NCBI GenBank assembly: GCA_019925795.1
Contig: CM034315.1
Span: 10,838,200 to 10,902,199, forward strand
DNA from: Dendrobium chrysotoxum
Taxonomy: Eukaryota > Streptophyta > Magnoliopsida > Asparagales > Orchidaceae
Direction of reading: 5' to 3'
DNA length: 64,000 nt
This document shows, in pieces, positions 45,931 through 58,989 of the stretch. Each line of letters begins with the position of its first letter. Position 1 is the first letter of the stretch. Under the pieces are notes generated by a model that was given only the letters and a program-made list of their open reading frames with translations, did no database searches and was not told the origin of the DNA. Made by a program: the position numbers and the translations under genes.

Positions 45931-47189
45931 GATTAGAATCAATCATCGAAGTTATTTAAGTTGATAAATACATAACAAAAAGTTGTAATACCACAATTTC
46001 ATAAAGGTAATATTATAACCCACTTTCCTGCATGTCTGAACAAGCATATTTTTATAAAATTCTACACTTAGTATATAGAAATATCTATAAATAAATATTA
46101 GTATATAAGCCCTAATAAATTTAAATGCTAATTTAATTATATAACCCTAGTCAATTTAATATCATTGTTTATTTATTTAATTTGTGGTAGCATGAGCTAA
46201 TGCTCAGCACAATTTGCAAATCCACTGTCTACAACATGCAGTGACTAATGAAGCATTTTATCGAGATGGTTTAACAAAATAAGTTTATATTAAACAAATA
46301 CTAATACATATACACACACTCTTAAACCTAAAGCATATTATTCCAATTACAATACCCGCACTAATTGCACAGGAAAAAATCACACATCTAACTTATACTC
46401 ATAAGATTGAAACAAGAACCAAAATATCATTCAGCCCACAAGTTCATAATTACATGACTCAGATCAACTATTTATGGAATCCTATCATTGTTATGTTTTT
46501 AATAACATAAATAAAATAAACAAACTAAAAGAAACAACTATGCTACGCACAGATCATTGTTTGATAAGACACCTTCAACAAGAAAAAGCACAAAGATTTC
46601 CCCTAAACTCTCTCGTTTTATGATATTGCCTCCAAACAAAATCACTCGTTTGTTTGCTTATTCTTTTATATGTAAGATTTTTTTCTTTTTTTTATTATTA
46701 TTTTTTCTAAGATGAATTGTCAATCCTCCTTTATTCGATTTTTTTCTAAGATGAAACTTGCTAGATTTTATTAAGATCTTGTCAGGATTTTCTTGATATA
46801 TTTGTTTATGAGATGAAAATTATTATCTTCTTTGTTTCCTGTCAAATATCACGCCAAGATTTTCATGACTGGTTTAGGATTACACATTCTAATACAAGTT
46901 AAAGAGAACTAGATAATTGTAATATTCATTAGTCGTATGATGCTCATGTCATTATTAATAACTAGTAAATATAATTAGGTTCAAATAGGTCTATGAAAAA
47001 CATTTTTTCATGTGTATGAACCCATTAAGATAGAGTTTTTTTTAAACCATTTATATTATATTTTAGTCAACTAATTGTTTCAAATGAGGAAGCTTAGGGA
47101 AAAAGATATTTTTCAAAATAAAAAATGGATGCTAAATTTTCTCTAATCTTTATTTGAGAGAAATAAAGCTTAATAATAGTCCCGTTACT
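45931..47189. other. AT-rich intergenic sequence
   Basis: No gene or repeat structure recognised. Confidence 0.4.
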
Positions 47190-47990
47190 CGCTTCAATAA
47201 GGTTAAATGGAAAAACCTGAGTAAAATTTGTAATGAGGGAACAAGAATGGCATATGATTGGATCCAACTAAATAATAAATGGGATAACTCAAGAAGTGAC
47301 ACTTGTGGAAAGACTTGAAGTATAGCAAGATCAACCTAAGTTAGAATACAATAAAGAACATCACAAATTCTTTGGATGAATGGTGGAATGAAAATTACAT
47401 GTTAAACTCTTTGTATGCTTCTTAAATTATTAATTTCATTGAATTTATTAATGTTAGGATTATATTTAAACAATTGGATTTTTTACATATATGTGATATC
47501 AGCTGCTAAGCAATTTCAGCATAATGACATCACGTATGAGAGAAAGAAATACTTGATAGGATGTTAGCCGCATATAAAAACTAGAGATGATGTTTGGGCT
47601 CCTAACTCTGAAGTAATGATACCTGAAATTACCAAAGAACAAGGAGATTCATTTGATGAAGGAGACAATCCTGACGATAAGCCACCTAATGCATATGGTA
47701 GTGGAGTTGAGTTACCACTGAAGGTCCATCAAATAGGACTTAATGTAGTTGGTCCATCCAATATTGAAAAGAACAGAGCACAACAATATTGGTCGTGTGA
47801 TAAACAATTGATCATGAACCAGGTTAAAGATCATGTCAGTGTTTTATACTTCATTAACTTTTTTATAACTGCACCATTTGCAACTCATATAACTTACATA
47901 ATCATTGATGTATTGGAAGAGCTTGCTTGAATACCAAAAATTGTTAAGAAACTTGATATCTATGACTTCCCCACATACTTTATTTAGATG
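47190..47990 (+). pseudogene. Myb/SANT-like (L10-interacting-MYB / Harbinger ORF1 type) pseudogene
   Basis: Broken translation shows the family order: FNKVKWKNLSKICNEGTRMA, then DWIQLNNKWDN (the SANT-like helices), a gap with stops and frameshifts, then DVWAPNSEVMIPEI and an acidic linker (DEGDNPDDKPP), and a C-terminal DVLEELA stretch. These match plant proteins with the Myb/SANT-like domain, which are also found as the accessory ORF of PIF/Harbinger transposons. Several stops rule out function. The open frame 47616-47930 is its middle part. Confidence 0.6.
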
Positions 47991-50831
47991 AAAAAATAGA
48001 AAGGAGACATTTATGGGCCTGGAAAAAGATAAGAAGACCTAGCAATTGAGAAGGTGATTCTAGAAGAGTATTTGTTTAATTAAATCATTTGTTTCTTGTT
48101 TTGTTTTTGTGTTAGTTATGGGCACATCTATTATATGTTACGTCCTTTTGTGTCACTATCTATCATGTTTGTGGCTATTTGTTGAACTTGTGATATTTTA
48201 TACGAACTTATGTGTGATTTGATGTGAACTTTTATATGAGACTACATTGGAATGAACATTCTAGTCTTTATGCTCATATTATTAACATATTTTAAATGGT
48301 TGAGGACTCGGCATTTTAGAGCTAATGTCAAGCCAACTATTGATTATCATATTCAATTTCATAACATATTGGTAGTAGCATGACAATTGTAATCTATACT
48401 TAGCTAAGACGAGAAATTTGTATGGATTTATGTAGTATACTAGAGTTATCTCATGAATTATATGGTTCACTAAGAACTACCACCATGTGTCATTACTTTA
48501 GATAACATGGCACACATGTCCATAAGAAGCACCTGCAAACATTTTCAAACACTCTACAAACTAACGATAGACTTAAGAAACAACTTAAGTATTAGTTCAC
48601 CAGGCAATGGATGTTATATCCCCAATCAATAAGCAATTTCGAGAATCCGATCAAAGATACCACATGATGACAACTGCCATATTTAGGAATTGTTCAAGGC
48701 TACTCACTTCCGAATTGAGGTTTAAGTTGCAAATATTGGACATCATCACACGTCCCCACAAAATGTAATGATTATTTGTGATTTTAACATGTGTTTCACA
48801 TATGGTGTGAAGGGGTAGAATGATTTCATACATGATGCTCAAATATTCCAACATGCTGCTATGGATCATAAGTCCAGGCCACAGTAGGTCTATTTGATAT
48901 CTTAACATAATGAATTTCAATAATTTTATTCATAATATGTTCCAACTTATCATTTAATTTAAATAGGAAAGTTTTACTCAACATAGTAGTTGGTAATATC
49001 TTAATACTTATTTATACCCATGATAAATTTTAATACATGATAGCAGAAGAACACAAGTTTACACATCTTAGGAAGAGGCATCTGAGTGTTTTTATAGCAT
49101 ATTATAGACAACAACAATAAAAAACACCTGTGTTGCAACAAACACACATGATCATGCTTCAATCAGTGTTTTCAAAGTGCTAAGTGCAATGCAATATACA
49201 ATGATTGTTTTTTTCTTCAAAGCGCTAAGTGTAAAGCGAAGTGGTGCTTTTAGTAATTAGAGCATTCATGATTTGCATGTAATATGCATATATTATGTAT
49301 TTATGTGTATATAATACTTAATTAATCAACACATTGGGGAATATTTTTTAGCAAATATAATGATACATTCAATAATAGTAATTTATAGCTATTCAAAATG
49401 AAAAAAAAAAAAGAATAAAAAATATAAATGATATAAATAATGAAATGACATAAGAATACTTAAAAATTAAGAATATTGTAAACAGCCTTTGCTTTTACAG
49501 TGCAGCAGTAGTGTAAGCATCAAATAGGAAAGGAGCAGCATACATGAAAAACAGAGAGAGCTGAATGGCATACTTCCATTTCTATGTAAAAATATTCCTT
49601 CCATACATTAATGTAGCCTTTCATATGTATATATATGTAAGTGTAGTGTTGCTTTACATGTGTATGGTTGAGATTGTTATTTTTTTTTGTAGTAATCCTA
49701 CGGTTCTCATTTGATCTGCTTTGAAGATGGTTGCTCCACTTGTCTGCTGCTGCCAGTCGGCAATGCTACGCCTGTGTAATTAGTGGATGCGACTTCATGA
49801 GATTGAGTGACCAACAAAAGGTTGAGAGATGAAGGCGGTGAGATAAGCGAGACAATGCGAAAATAAGGCATCATAAAGTTTCTAAAGAATAAGCTTGAGA
49901 GCAAGATACTACTAGTGCTAACAACAAGCACTAGTGAAAGTGTATAAAAACTAGCTGGGGAGTAAGCATGAAGAGAAAAAAATTACCAAGAAGCAACTAG
50001 CTCAAGCAAAAGAGAATGGAGAACAAATGAACAAATGACTCAATGACTATGAGAAGCATTGAGAAGAAGCAAACAATTGTACCTAGTTATGATGGCAAAT
50101 GTTGAACCAAACCATGAAATCTAACTAAAATTTTGCTCAAAGCATGAGTTGAGAGCATAAAGCTATGATGCAAGACCAAAGCGGGGCAACATGCATGCTT
50201 TCTTGTGAGCTTGCACTTCACAGGAAAGCGATGCACAAGGCCAATGCATCGCTTCCCTTGCTCCTAAAGCATGCTTTTGATGACAGTGGCTCCAATATCA
50301 AATGGGAATCGTATACATGTCGTATTTTGAGTGGTTAACTTCTTAGTAGGAATATGTGTGATAGGTGACTTGGAGAATAGTTGAACTATCTAATGTTTGC
50401 GTATTTTTAAAATATTATTTTAACTCTTTCAAAGTTTCAATGAATATTTATGCGTGGACCTATCCAAAGGCTTATTAATCATATCACCTATTACAATTTC
50501 TTACTGGATTTAATTTGTTTTTTTATACACCAATGGCACAGCAAAATTTAAGTGTATTTTAGCCTTTTATGTTAAAATGGCATCAGCACATCAATTTAAC
50601 CAAACAATCAAAAATATTGTGCTTTGAACTACACACAGACAGTGGGCTATTCAAACAAAATCATTAACTTCAGATAGAACTTTAAACTTATCTTTCCCCA
50701 CAACTCCTCAAACAGCTTTACCGGTAATAACTGATCCAAACGAAGCCATTACTACAGAATTTATGCTACACCAATAACTTCAATGAAATTAATAATTTAA
50801 TAATCATAAAAAGAGTTTTACCTAAAAGATT
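47991..50831. other. AT-rich intergenic sequence
   Basis: No supported gene; loose GCTTTG/AAGCG-bearing repeats around 49140-49250 and 50160-50280. Confidence 0.4.
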
Positions 50832-51150
50832 TCATTCCAGCATTCAACCAAAGCATCTGCAATTTTTTTATAAAATTCTAATTTTGAAAAATCTTGTCAA
50901 GCTTCAAGTATTTCCACAACTTTCACTCCTTCAGTTGCCCATTTATTCTTTAATTGGGTATGATCATGAGTAATTCGTGTTCGCTCATTGTAATTTTTAA
51001 TAAAGTTCCTTCTTCTGATCTTACTCCAGTGAACGGTAGATCAATTAGCAATATCTATTTCTCTCAAACAAAGATCACAGTAAATTAAGATAGTATTCCC
51101 ATGCTGCAGATGTTCCCTTTCATTTGCTTCCATATCAACTTGCTTCAAAA
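50832..51150 (-). pseudogene. Myb/SANT-like domain fragment
   Basis: Minus-strand translation has LIYCDLCLREIDIAN, a stop, STVHWSKI, then NFIKNYNERTRITHDHTQLK followed by NKW, a clear Myb/SANT-like signature with in-frame stops. Same family as 47190-47990 but in opposite orientation, so a separate insertion or rearranged copy. Confidence 0.65.
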
Positions 51151-51708
51151 AACAAAGCAATAATTTTCTTAAATATAATATAAATAGTTAAGAAAATTTC
51201 TATCTTAATAAGTTCATACATAGATGACAAAATATTTAGGATAGACTCACAGACCTATTAAAAATCTCATTTATATTGACAAGTGATTAATAATTCTATG
51301 AACATCACACATGATATTGTACTATCTAGCTTTTTTAACATGTATTAGAATAGTATAACACTAAAACAGCAAAGAAAAATCTCAGCATGAAATTGGACAA
51401 AAAACAATGTTAACCATTTTCATCGCAAAAAGAAACGTTATAAAAATATTAACACCATCTTAATAAAACTTAACAAATTTCATTTCATAAAAATAATCCA
51501 ACAAAAATAGGATTAAGAAATCAAACAAATAATAAGCATTCATCTCAAGAAAAAACAAAAAAATTTCAACAATGAAGCCCACATCTCAGAAAAATTAAAC
51601 AAAAAAAAAATCGCTAAGAGACGATACCTTAAAGGATGCACAAGCTTGCCTACATCTCCTATTTCTTTCTTTTTTTTTTTTTTGCTTGTATTGATTTTAT
51701 GTTACATG
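51151..51708. other. AT-rich intergenic sequence
   Basis: Nothing recognised. Confidence 0.4.
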
Positions 51709-51722
51709 TTCATCACATTTGA

Positions 51723-53809
51723 TTGCAAAGATTGTAATATTATTCCGAGTGAAAGTTTATGTACCCAACATCGCTTATTCATTTTGGACTTTAAGATGAA
51801 GGGGCGAAATATGAAAAATAAAGTAAAATGTTATCCTAAGATTAGATGGGGGAATTTAAAGAACACTAACAAAATTTTTTTTAAGAGTAAGATTCAAAAT
51901 CTTAAAATTTTGACTATGCATGAGTAATCTAATTTTATGTGAAAAAAAAAAAACCTAATGATATTAAGAATATTGTAAGGGATATGCTTGGACTATCAAA
52001 AAGAAAAGCCCCTAAATAGTAAAAGTAGTTGGTGGTGGAATCAAAATGTGCAATAAAAGATAAAAAAAATGTTTATTATAAAACTTAGTTTGGATGTAAA
52101 AGCTTGAAAAATTATGACAGATAAAGAGACCTATAAAGAATCTAAGAAAGCAATATGTGATGCAAAGAATTTAGCTTTTAATGATTTATGTAATAGATTA
52201 AATACTAGGAGGGTGAAAGATATATGTATAAGTTAGCCAAATAAAGAGATGGAGAAGTAAATATTTAATTCAAGTGAAGTGCATTAAGTATGAAAATTGT
52301 AAGAATATGATTGACTTTAGTGACCCTAACACCCTAAATGAAAATAAAGATTTTTATTTTTATCATCGTATTTGTAAAACCGAAGTTAGAGACTTAGAAA
52401 AAATGAAGTGTGGAAAAGCGGTTGGACTTGATGATATTCAAATAGGGGTGTGAAAATGCTTAGGATATGAAGGAATTTCTTGGCTTACAAAAATTTTCAA
52501 TTTTGAAGAATAAAAAAATACCATAAGAGTGGAGAAGGAGTGTGTTGATTCCTATTTTAAGAATAAAGGTAATTTACAAGAGTGTGCGAATTATAGAGGA
52601 ATTAAGTTAATGCGTCATACATTAAAACTATGAGAGAGAGTTATTGAGCATAGTTATGTTATGCCATGATACGAATGTTTCTCAAAATCAATTTGGATTC
52701 ATGTTGTGTAGGTTTGTTATGAAAGCTATACATTTATTGAGAGGTTTGATAGAGAAGTATAGAGAAAATAAAAAGAATTTACATATGATATTTATTGATT
52801 TAGAGATAGCATATGATAAAGCTCCTAGAGAAATGCTTTGGAGAGTTCTAGAAAAGAAAGTAGTTAACAATGCTTATATTCAAGTCATTAAAGATATGTA
52901 TGCAAAAGCTATTACTTGTGTTCAAACACAAGGTGGTTTAACCAAGTATTTCCCTATTTCAGTTGTATTACATCAAATATCATACCTTTTTGCTTTAGTC
53001 ATGGATGTTCTTGCTAGACATTTACAAAAGGATGTTCCATGGTGTATGCTTTTTTATGATGATATTTTTCTTGTTGATAAAATTAGAGAGGTAGTTGAAA
53101 GAAAACTTGAATTTCGGAGGTCAACCTTAAGTCTAAAGGTTTTCATTTTAGTAGATCTAAAACCGAATAAATGGAGTGTAATTTTAGTAGTAATAGATCT
53201 AGCAGGGAGATTGTGACTTTGGGTGATCAAGTCATTAATAAGAGTACATGTTGTAGATATCTTGGGTCTATTGTTCAAATTGATGGTAAAATAGATGGGG
53301 ATATTATTAGTAGAATGCACCGGGCCTGTTTTGTGATAGAAAAGTATCCCTCAAACTTAAGGAAAAATTCTATAAAATGGTGGATCTGCGATGCTTTATC
53401 ACAGAATATTGGCCATTAAAAGATAAACATAAAATTGTATTGCAGAGATAAGGATGCTCAGGTGGATGAGTGGCTTCACACTTAGAGATAGAATATGAAA
53501 TGAGTATGTACGTGAAAAGGTTGGAGTAGCTCCAATGGCAAATAAGATTAAAGAGAGCCGTCTTTAGATGGTTTGGACACATGAAATGTTCGCCTTCTGA
53601 TAACCAGGTTAAGAGAGTTGATATATTGGAGTTGATCTATGTTAAGAAAGGTAGAGGTATATCTAAAAAAATTTGACTAGAAAATATTAGAAATGACATT
53701 TTTTTATTAAATTTAAATGAGAATTTGACTCTTAACAAGACACAATGAAGAAAAAGGATTCATATAGCCAACCCCACATAGTGGGATAAAGGCTTGATGT
53801 TGTTGTTGT
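51723..53809 (+). mobile_element. RTE-type LINE, 5'-truncated, with 14-bp duplication
   Basis: Flanked by TTCATCACATTTGA at 51709-51722 and 53810-53823. It starts in the linker after the endonuclease (TQHRLFILDFKMKGRNMKNK) and runs through the RT: VSQNQFGFM, FIDLEIAYDKAPREMLWRVL, then a decayed catalytic motif reading FYDD (other copies FADD), to the 3' end GTGGGATAAAGGCTTG and a short (TTG) tail. Many stops and frameshifts (for example after KCGKAV and around 53160-53400). Older than the copy at 35612. Confidence 0.9.
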
Positions 53810-54099
53810 TTCATCACATTTGAAGTGCAGCACCATGAAATCACAGGCAATTGGATACTTATGACTTTTGATGCAACCTAAGTTCTTAAACCAAGTAAGA
53901 GAACACTAGGAATGCAAATTAAGATACTTCCTCTCCATATCACATAAACAAACACCAAAATGATAGACACTTAATAGAAAACTCACATGCAAACACAAAC
54001 TATGGAAGGTGCTCAAAGGAAAGGACAAACTAGCAATCTGCCATAGGAATTAGGTTCCAACACAAGACCTTGCTCCTCTAGCAAATACCAATAGAACTA

Positions 54100-54620
54100 G
54101 ACATAACACCACTTACAACTCATAATGGTTTAGAGAAGAAAAATACAGGTGGAAGGGAAATCGAGAAGAGAAGAAGTAGAAAGAAGACCAAGAGGAAGAG
54201 TAGCGATTAGGGAGAAGATAGCTCGCAAGCTAAAGAGAAACCCTCAGGTTTTTAAAATGATTACTCTCCCAAAAACTCCTACACAAAGAAATTCAGCCAC
54301 TATACATAGGAGAAAGAAGGGGGAAAAGTAATTATCAGCCCACGTAAATGTGCCTCCAAATCAGCCAATAAGAACCACCCAACTCAACTCATTCAATGAG
54401 AAATTAAAGTTTCCAGCATAGGATTCAGCAAAAGGGAAAACCGAGCAGCCAGCAACATGAAAACCCGAGCAAACGGTAGGAAAAATCGAGCAGACAGCAC
54501 GAAAAACAAATAGCCAATAGGGAAACCGAACAGACAACAGGGAAACCGAGTAGACGGCAAGCAAAACTGAGTAGCCACAAGAGAAAAGGAGCAAGAAAAT
54601 ACAAGTGGAAGGACAATTGA
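54100..54620 (-). mobile_element. LTR copy 1 of a three-copy cluster, minus
   Basis: The reverse complement has CTATGTATAGTGG (TATA-like, about 54300), TAGCTTGCGAGCTA (54219-54232), and a CTTCTC-rich leader with CCACCTGTATTTTTCTTC. All occur in the same order in the plus-strand LTR next to it. The GGTTTCCC/CGAGCAG low-complexity part yields meaningless open frames. Confidence 0.65.
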
Positions 54621-55082
54621 TGTAAGCAGGGGGGATGATCTGCTGTTGCTTGGCTTGGCTTGGCTGCTTGGTTCCCTGCCTGCTGGGCTGTTCAGTTCCC
54701 TATCCGCTTGGCTGCTTGGTTCCTCTGCCTGGGTCCCTCGGTTCTTGTTTCTATCTCGGTTCTGGTTGTGGTGGTTCAGTTTCTGGGAGCCTCTAATTGC
54801 TGCCTTTTTATTCCTTTTTGTTGGTTGGCTGTTTGGGGCGGTTGAGGCTATCTTTTGGTTTCTCTTTTGTGGCTATAAAAGGGGAGTTTTATGGCTGTTT
54901 TAGGTGGTATGTGAAGAATATTTGGAAAATATAAAACCTGCGGGTTTTTTTCTCTAGCTTGCGAGCTAATTTCCTTCTCTTCTCCTCTCTATAACTTCAT
55001 CTCGGGCTTCTTATCTAATTCTTCTCTCCACAAGTTTCCACCCCACTTGTATCTTTCTTCTAAAACTTATTATAATTTGTAA
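54621..55082 (+). mobile_element. LTR copy 2 of the cluster, plus, cut by assembly gap
   Basis: TATAAAAGGGG at 54874, AAAATATAAAACCTGCGGG, TAGCTTGCGAGCTA at 54955-54968, then CTTCTC-rich leader and CCACTTGTATCTTTCTTC. Runs into Ns at 55083. The upstream part is GCTTGG(C/T)TG low-complexity sequence. Confidence 0.7.
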
Positions 55083-55582
55083 NNNNNNNNNNNNNNNNNN
55101 NNNNNNNNNNNNNNNNNNNNNNNNNNNNNNNNNNNNNNNNNNNNNNNNNNNNNNNNNNNNNNNNNNNNNNNNNNNNNNNNNNNNNNNNNNNNNNNNNNNN
55201 NNNNNNNNNNNNNNNNNNNNNNNNNNNNNNNNNNNNNNNNNNNNNNNNNNNNNNNNNNNNNNNNNNNNNNNNNNNNNNNNNNNNNNNNNNNNNNNNNNNN
55301 NNNNNNNNNNNNNNNNNNNNNNNNNNNNNNNNNNNNNNNNNNNNNNNNNNNNNNNNNNNNNNNNNNNNNNNNNNNNNNNNNNNNNNNNNNNNNNNNNNNN
55401 NNNNNNNNNNNNNNNNNNNNNNNNNNNNNNNNNNNNNNNNNNNNNNNNNNNNNNNNNNNNNNNNNNNNNNNNNNNNNNNNNNNNNNNNNNNNNNNNNNNN
55501 NNNNNNNNNNNNNNNNNNNNNNNNNNNNNNNNNNNNNNNNNNNNNNNNNNNNNNNNNNNNNNNNNNNNNNNNNNNNNNNNNN
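55083..55582. other. Assembly gap (500 N)
   Basis: Exactly 500 N, which looks like a placeholder length and not a measured one. Confidence 0.99.
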
Positions 55583-55905
55583 ATTTATGTGATCTATTAA
55601 ATGATATTCCCTCTTTTGTTTCTATAAATTGGGGCTGATTTCCTTATGAAAAGAAGAGAGTTTTAGGAAGTGAATTTGTGAAATGTAAAACCTGTGGTTT
55701 GTAATAGCTTGCGAGCTATTGTCTCCTTTCCCTTCTCCTCTTAAAATTCATCTTGGACTTCTAACCTCTTCTTTTTCTCTATTCATGGTTCCGCCTTACT
55801 TGTATCATTCTTTTCAAATTATTAATATAAGTTTTATGGTTTATGTGTGTCATGTTTATGTTTAAGGAAGACATTTTTGTGGCAATCTTATTGTAATTTT
55901 GATTA
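55583..55905 (+). mobile_element. LTR copy 3 of the cluster, plus, left end in the gap
   Basis: TATAAATTGGGG at 55623, AAATGTAAAACCTGTGG, TAGCTTGCGAGCTA at 55705-55718, and CTTACTTGTATCATTCTTTTC. TATA-to-motif spacing (82) equals that in copy 2 (81), so copies 2 and 3 may be the two LTRs of one element whose interior is the gap. Confidence 0.65.
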
Positions 55906-55961
55906 CATCACTGACGATGGTGGTAACTGTAGGAGATATACCATGGCACTGATGCACTCCA

Positions 55962-56973
55962 CTATCTCGTAAGGATCAAAATAATGAGGTGATAATTTAT
56001 CATTCCTCTTCTCCGTGCCAAGGTTCTTTGTATGTAGGGTCGAAGCTTCAAGTAAACCCTATCGCCCATCTCAAACTGAATATCTCTCCTTTGTGCATCT
56101 GCTTGCCTCTTCATAATTTGTTGAGCTTTCAACAAATTTTCCTTCAGCTCCACTAAGATTATGTCTCTGTCCTCCAAATACTGTTTCTACTAATGCCACC
56201 AGTGTGCTGCCTTATCCATAATATATCAAGTGAGGCAAATCTCTTCTGTATAACACTTTGAACAGTGTTGTCTGAACTATTGAATGATAGGAAGTGTTAT
56301 ACCAATACTATGCCCATGCCAACCATTTTGCCCACAACTGTGGTGTATCCGATACAAAACATCGAAGATAAGTCTCCACACTATGATTAACCACCTCTGT
56401 CTATCTGTTTGTCTAAGGATGATAAGCAGTGTTCCTTTTCAGAATGGTCCCCTACATCTTGAACAATTCCTTCCAGAATTGGCATAGAAAGATTTTATCT
56501 CGATTCGATACAATCGATTCCGGTATCCCATGTAGTCTCACCACCTCCCTCATGAAAACCGTTACTACAAATACTACTATATAAGGGTGGCGAAGGAAAA
56601 ATAAATGGGCATATTTACTCAATCGATCCACTACCACCAATATTGTAGTATATCATTCTGACTTTGGAAGCCCTTCAATGAAGTCCACGGTCACCTCCTC
56701 CCACACCTTTTTTGATAGAGCTAACAATTGGAGGAGTCTTCCAGGAGACATAGCTAAATACTTATGCCTCTGACATATATCACAACTAGCTGTCATCTTC
56801 TCGACATCCTCTGCATAATCTTCCAATACAACTCTGTAGAAAGCCGACGATATGCATTTTTGACCCCCGAATGTCCCCCAATGGCCGTCCCATGGAACTC
56901 CTGAAGCAAGCAGTGAAGTAAGAAGAGGTCTTTGGAAGCAGAATCCGCCCTTAGTGAAGCAACTTGTGTTCAA
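55962..56973 (-). pseudogene. Gypsy integrase remnant
   Basis: Zinc-binding part near 56740-56830 with CDICQRHKYLAMSPGRLLQ; catalytic core begins VVVDRLSKYAH and continues VVRLHGIPESIVSNRD (56452-56640); C-terminal part EMGDRVYLKLRPYIQ (55962-56177). Pieces lie in different frames. Confidence 0.82.
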
Positions 56974-57217
56974 CCACTAAGTATCCTTGATAGCTATCCT
57001 TATTTTCCACCAGCTCCTCTCTAATTTTCCTCAACCTTGCATCTTGTTTGCTCTCTCTCCTCAATGCTTCCCAGTTAACCACTAACGGCACAGACAATGC
57101 CATCATCTAGGGCTCCCCCATGCACTTGGATAAACCATCTGCTACTTTGTTTTCAACCCTAAGTCAATACTAAATCTCGAAGTGATAGCCCAATAATTTG
57201 GAAAGCCACCTTTGACG

Positions 57218-58240
57218 CTACACAAGAACCATTCTTTGCTCCAACAAAAACTTCGAACTCGTCTGGTCAGTTCTGACGATGAAATGTCTTCCCAATAAAT
57301 AGAGCCACCATTTTTGAATGACCAATACAATCTCCATCATCTCCCTCTCATAGATTGACTTGAGTCTTTCCCTGGTCGTCAACACCTGACTGAAATAGGC
57401 TATTGGTCTCTGATTCTGCATGAGTACCGATCCCAACTCAAAACACGAGGCATCTGTCTCAACTACAAAAGGCTAGCTGAAATTTGGGAGAGCTAATACT
57501 GACACACTGGTCATAACCTTTTTCAACTCCTCAAAAGCCTGGGTGGCTGGCTCTCCCCAATTGAAGTTGTTTTTGAGTTGTTCCGTCAATGGCCCTGCTA
57601 TAAAATTGTATTCTTTCACAAATTTTCAATAGTAGCTTGTGACTCCCAAGAATCCTCTCAACTCCTTCAAAGTCTTGGGTATGGGCCATCTGAGCATAGC
57701 CTCAATCTTACTCTGGTCAGCTTCCACTCCCTCCTGACATATCACATGCCTTAAATACTCCAGTCTAAACTGGGTGAAAGAACACTTCTTCTAATTGGCA
57801 AACAAAGAGTGCTCTCTTATGGTAGATAGCACAACTCCCAAATACTCCCAGTGCTCCCCCTCAGACCTACTATATACCAATATGTCGTCAAAAAATACCA
57901 ACACAAACATTCGCAAGTAGGGCTAGAATACCCTAGTCATTAGAGACTGGAAAGTGACCGATGCGTTGTCGAGGCCAAAAGGCATCACCAAGAACACATA
58001 ATATCGCTCGTGCATCCTGAAAGCTGTCTTTTGGGTGTCTCCTGGTCGTATTTTGAGCTGGTCGTACTCAGATTTCAAGTAGATGTTGGAGAATATCACA
58101 AATCCATATAACTCATCTAACAGCTCATCAATAACTACTATGGGAAACTTGTCTGGTACATTTCCTTGTTCAGGGCACGGTAGTTTACATAGAATCTCCA
58201 ACTTCCATCCTTCTGATTCTGAGGGTAGCGGTATGACCAT
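57218..58240 (-). pseudogene. Gypsy reverse transcriptase-RNase H remnant
   Basis: RT begins VPDKFPIVVIDELLDELYG and has QKTAFRMHERYYVFLVMPFG; the catalytic pair is in FFDDI (57881-57895). The first catalytic Asp region reads NIYLKSEYDQ in place of the usual KLDLKSGYHQ, so a key residue is lost. RNase H follows with QRPIAYFSQVL, YEREMMEIVL and LLGRHFIVRTDQ (57218-57436). Confidence 0.85.
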
Positions 58241-58685
58241 ACACTAATGGGGAGACTCCTTCCTTCAGAATAATAGAGTGTTTGTGCTCCCGTGGGGGCG
58301 GCAATCCCTGGGGAAGTTGGAATACCTCCCTGAACTGTTGAAGAAGTGGCAGGACAATGTCTAGAATGTCCTCTATATCCTCTATCTCTCCTCCCTCTAA
58401 ACTCTAGAGCTCTAGTAAGAATCCCCCTCCTTCCCCTTGTATGGCACGAACCATGGTTTTCAAAGAAACCTTTGCTTTGGATAAGCTAGGGTCTCCCTTA
58501 ATTACCACATTTCTCCCCTCCACCTGGATCTCCATAGCTAATGCCTTCCAGTTTACCTTGATCTTCCCCAAGGTTTGTAGCCATTTCATTCCCAAATTTA
58601 AATAAGTACTTCCCAACTCCAATGAAAGAAAATCCTCTCTAATGTGAATCTCCTGCAGCTCTACCACCAAACCCTGATAGATCCC

Positions 58686-58919
58686 TCAACTCTTCTCCAC
58701 CTTTCCTTTGCCCAGCATCGTCACTTCAAAACATCCCATGTCCACCAATTTCAGGCCTAGGTTGTCTACCACCTGGTTCGATATGAAATTGTATGTAGCT
58801 CCACTATCCACCAGGGTCGCCACTGCCTCTTCTCCTATATGTACCCTCACCTTCATAGTGTAATTCGGGGTGAATCCCACTATAGAGTTTAATGAAACTT
58901 CAGCCATATCCAAGTGCAA
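58686..58919 (-). pseudogene. Gypsy aspartic protease remnant
   Basis: Open for 77 codons with the active-site stretch LVDSGATYNFIS and a second strand region near FEVTMLGKG. The downstream linker is at 58404-58670 (LGMKWLQTLGKIKVNW). Confidence 0.82.
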
Positions 58920-58989
58920 GGGCTCCTATTCCTCTACCTCCTCCTTCGCTGCCTCTGCCTCGTTTACCTCCTCCTTATCACACAAAGAG

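Noticed and set aside
54361..54903. Cys/Phe/Trp-rich hydrophobic open frames resembling membrane proteins
   Set aside because: Both strands give them because of GTTTCCC/GGTTCC low-complexity LTR sequence; inverted LTR copies explain them fully.
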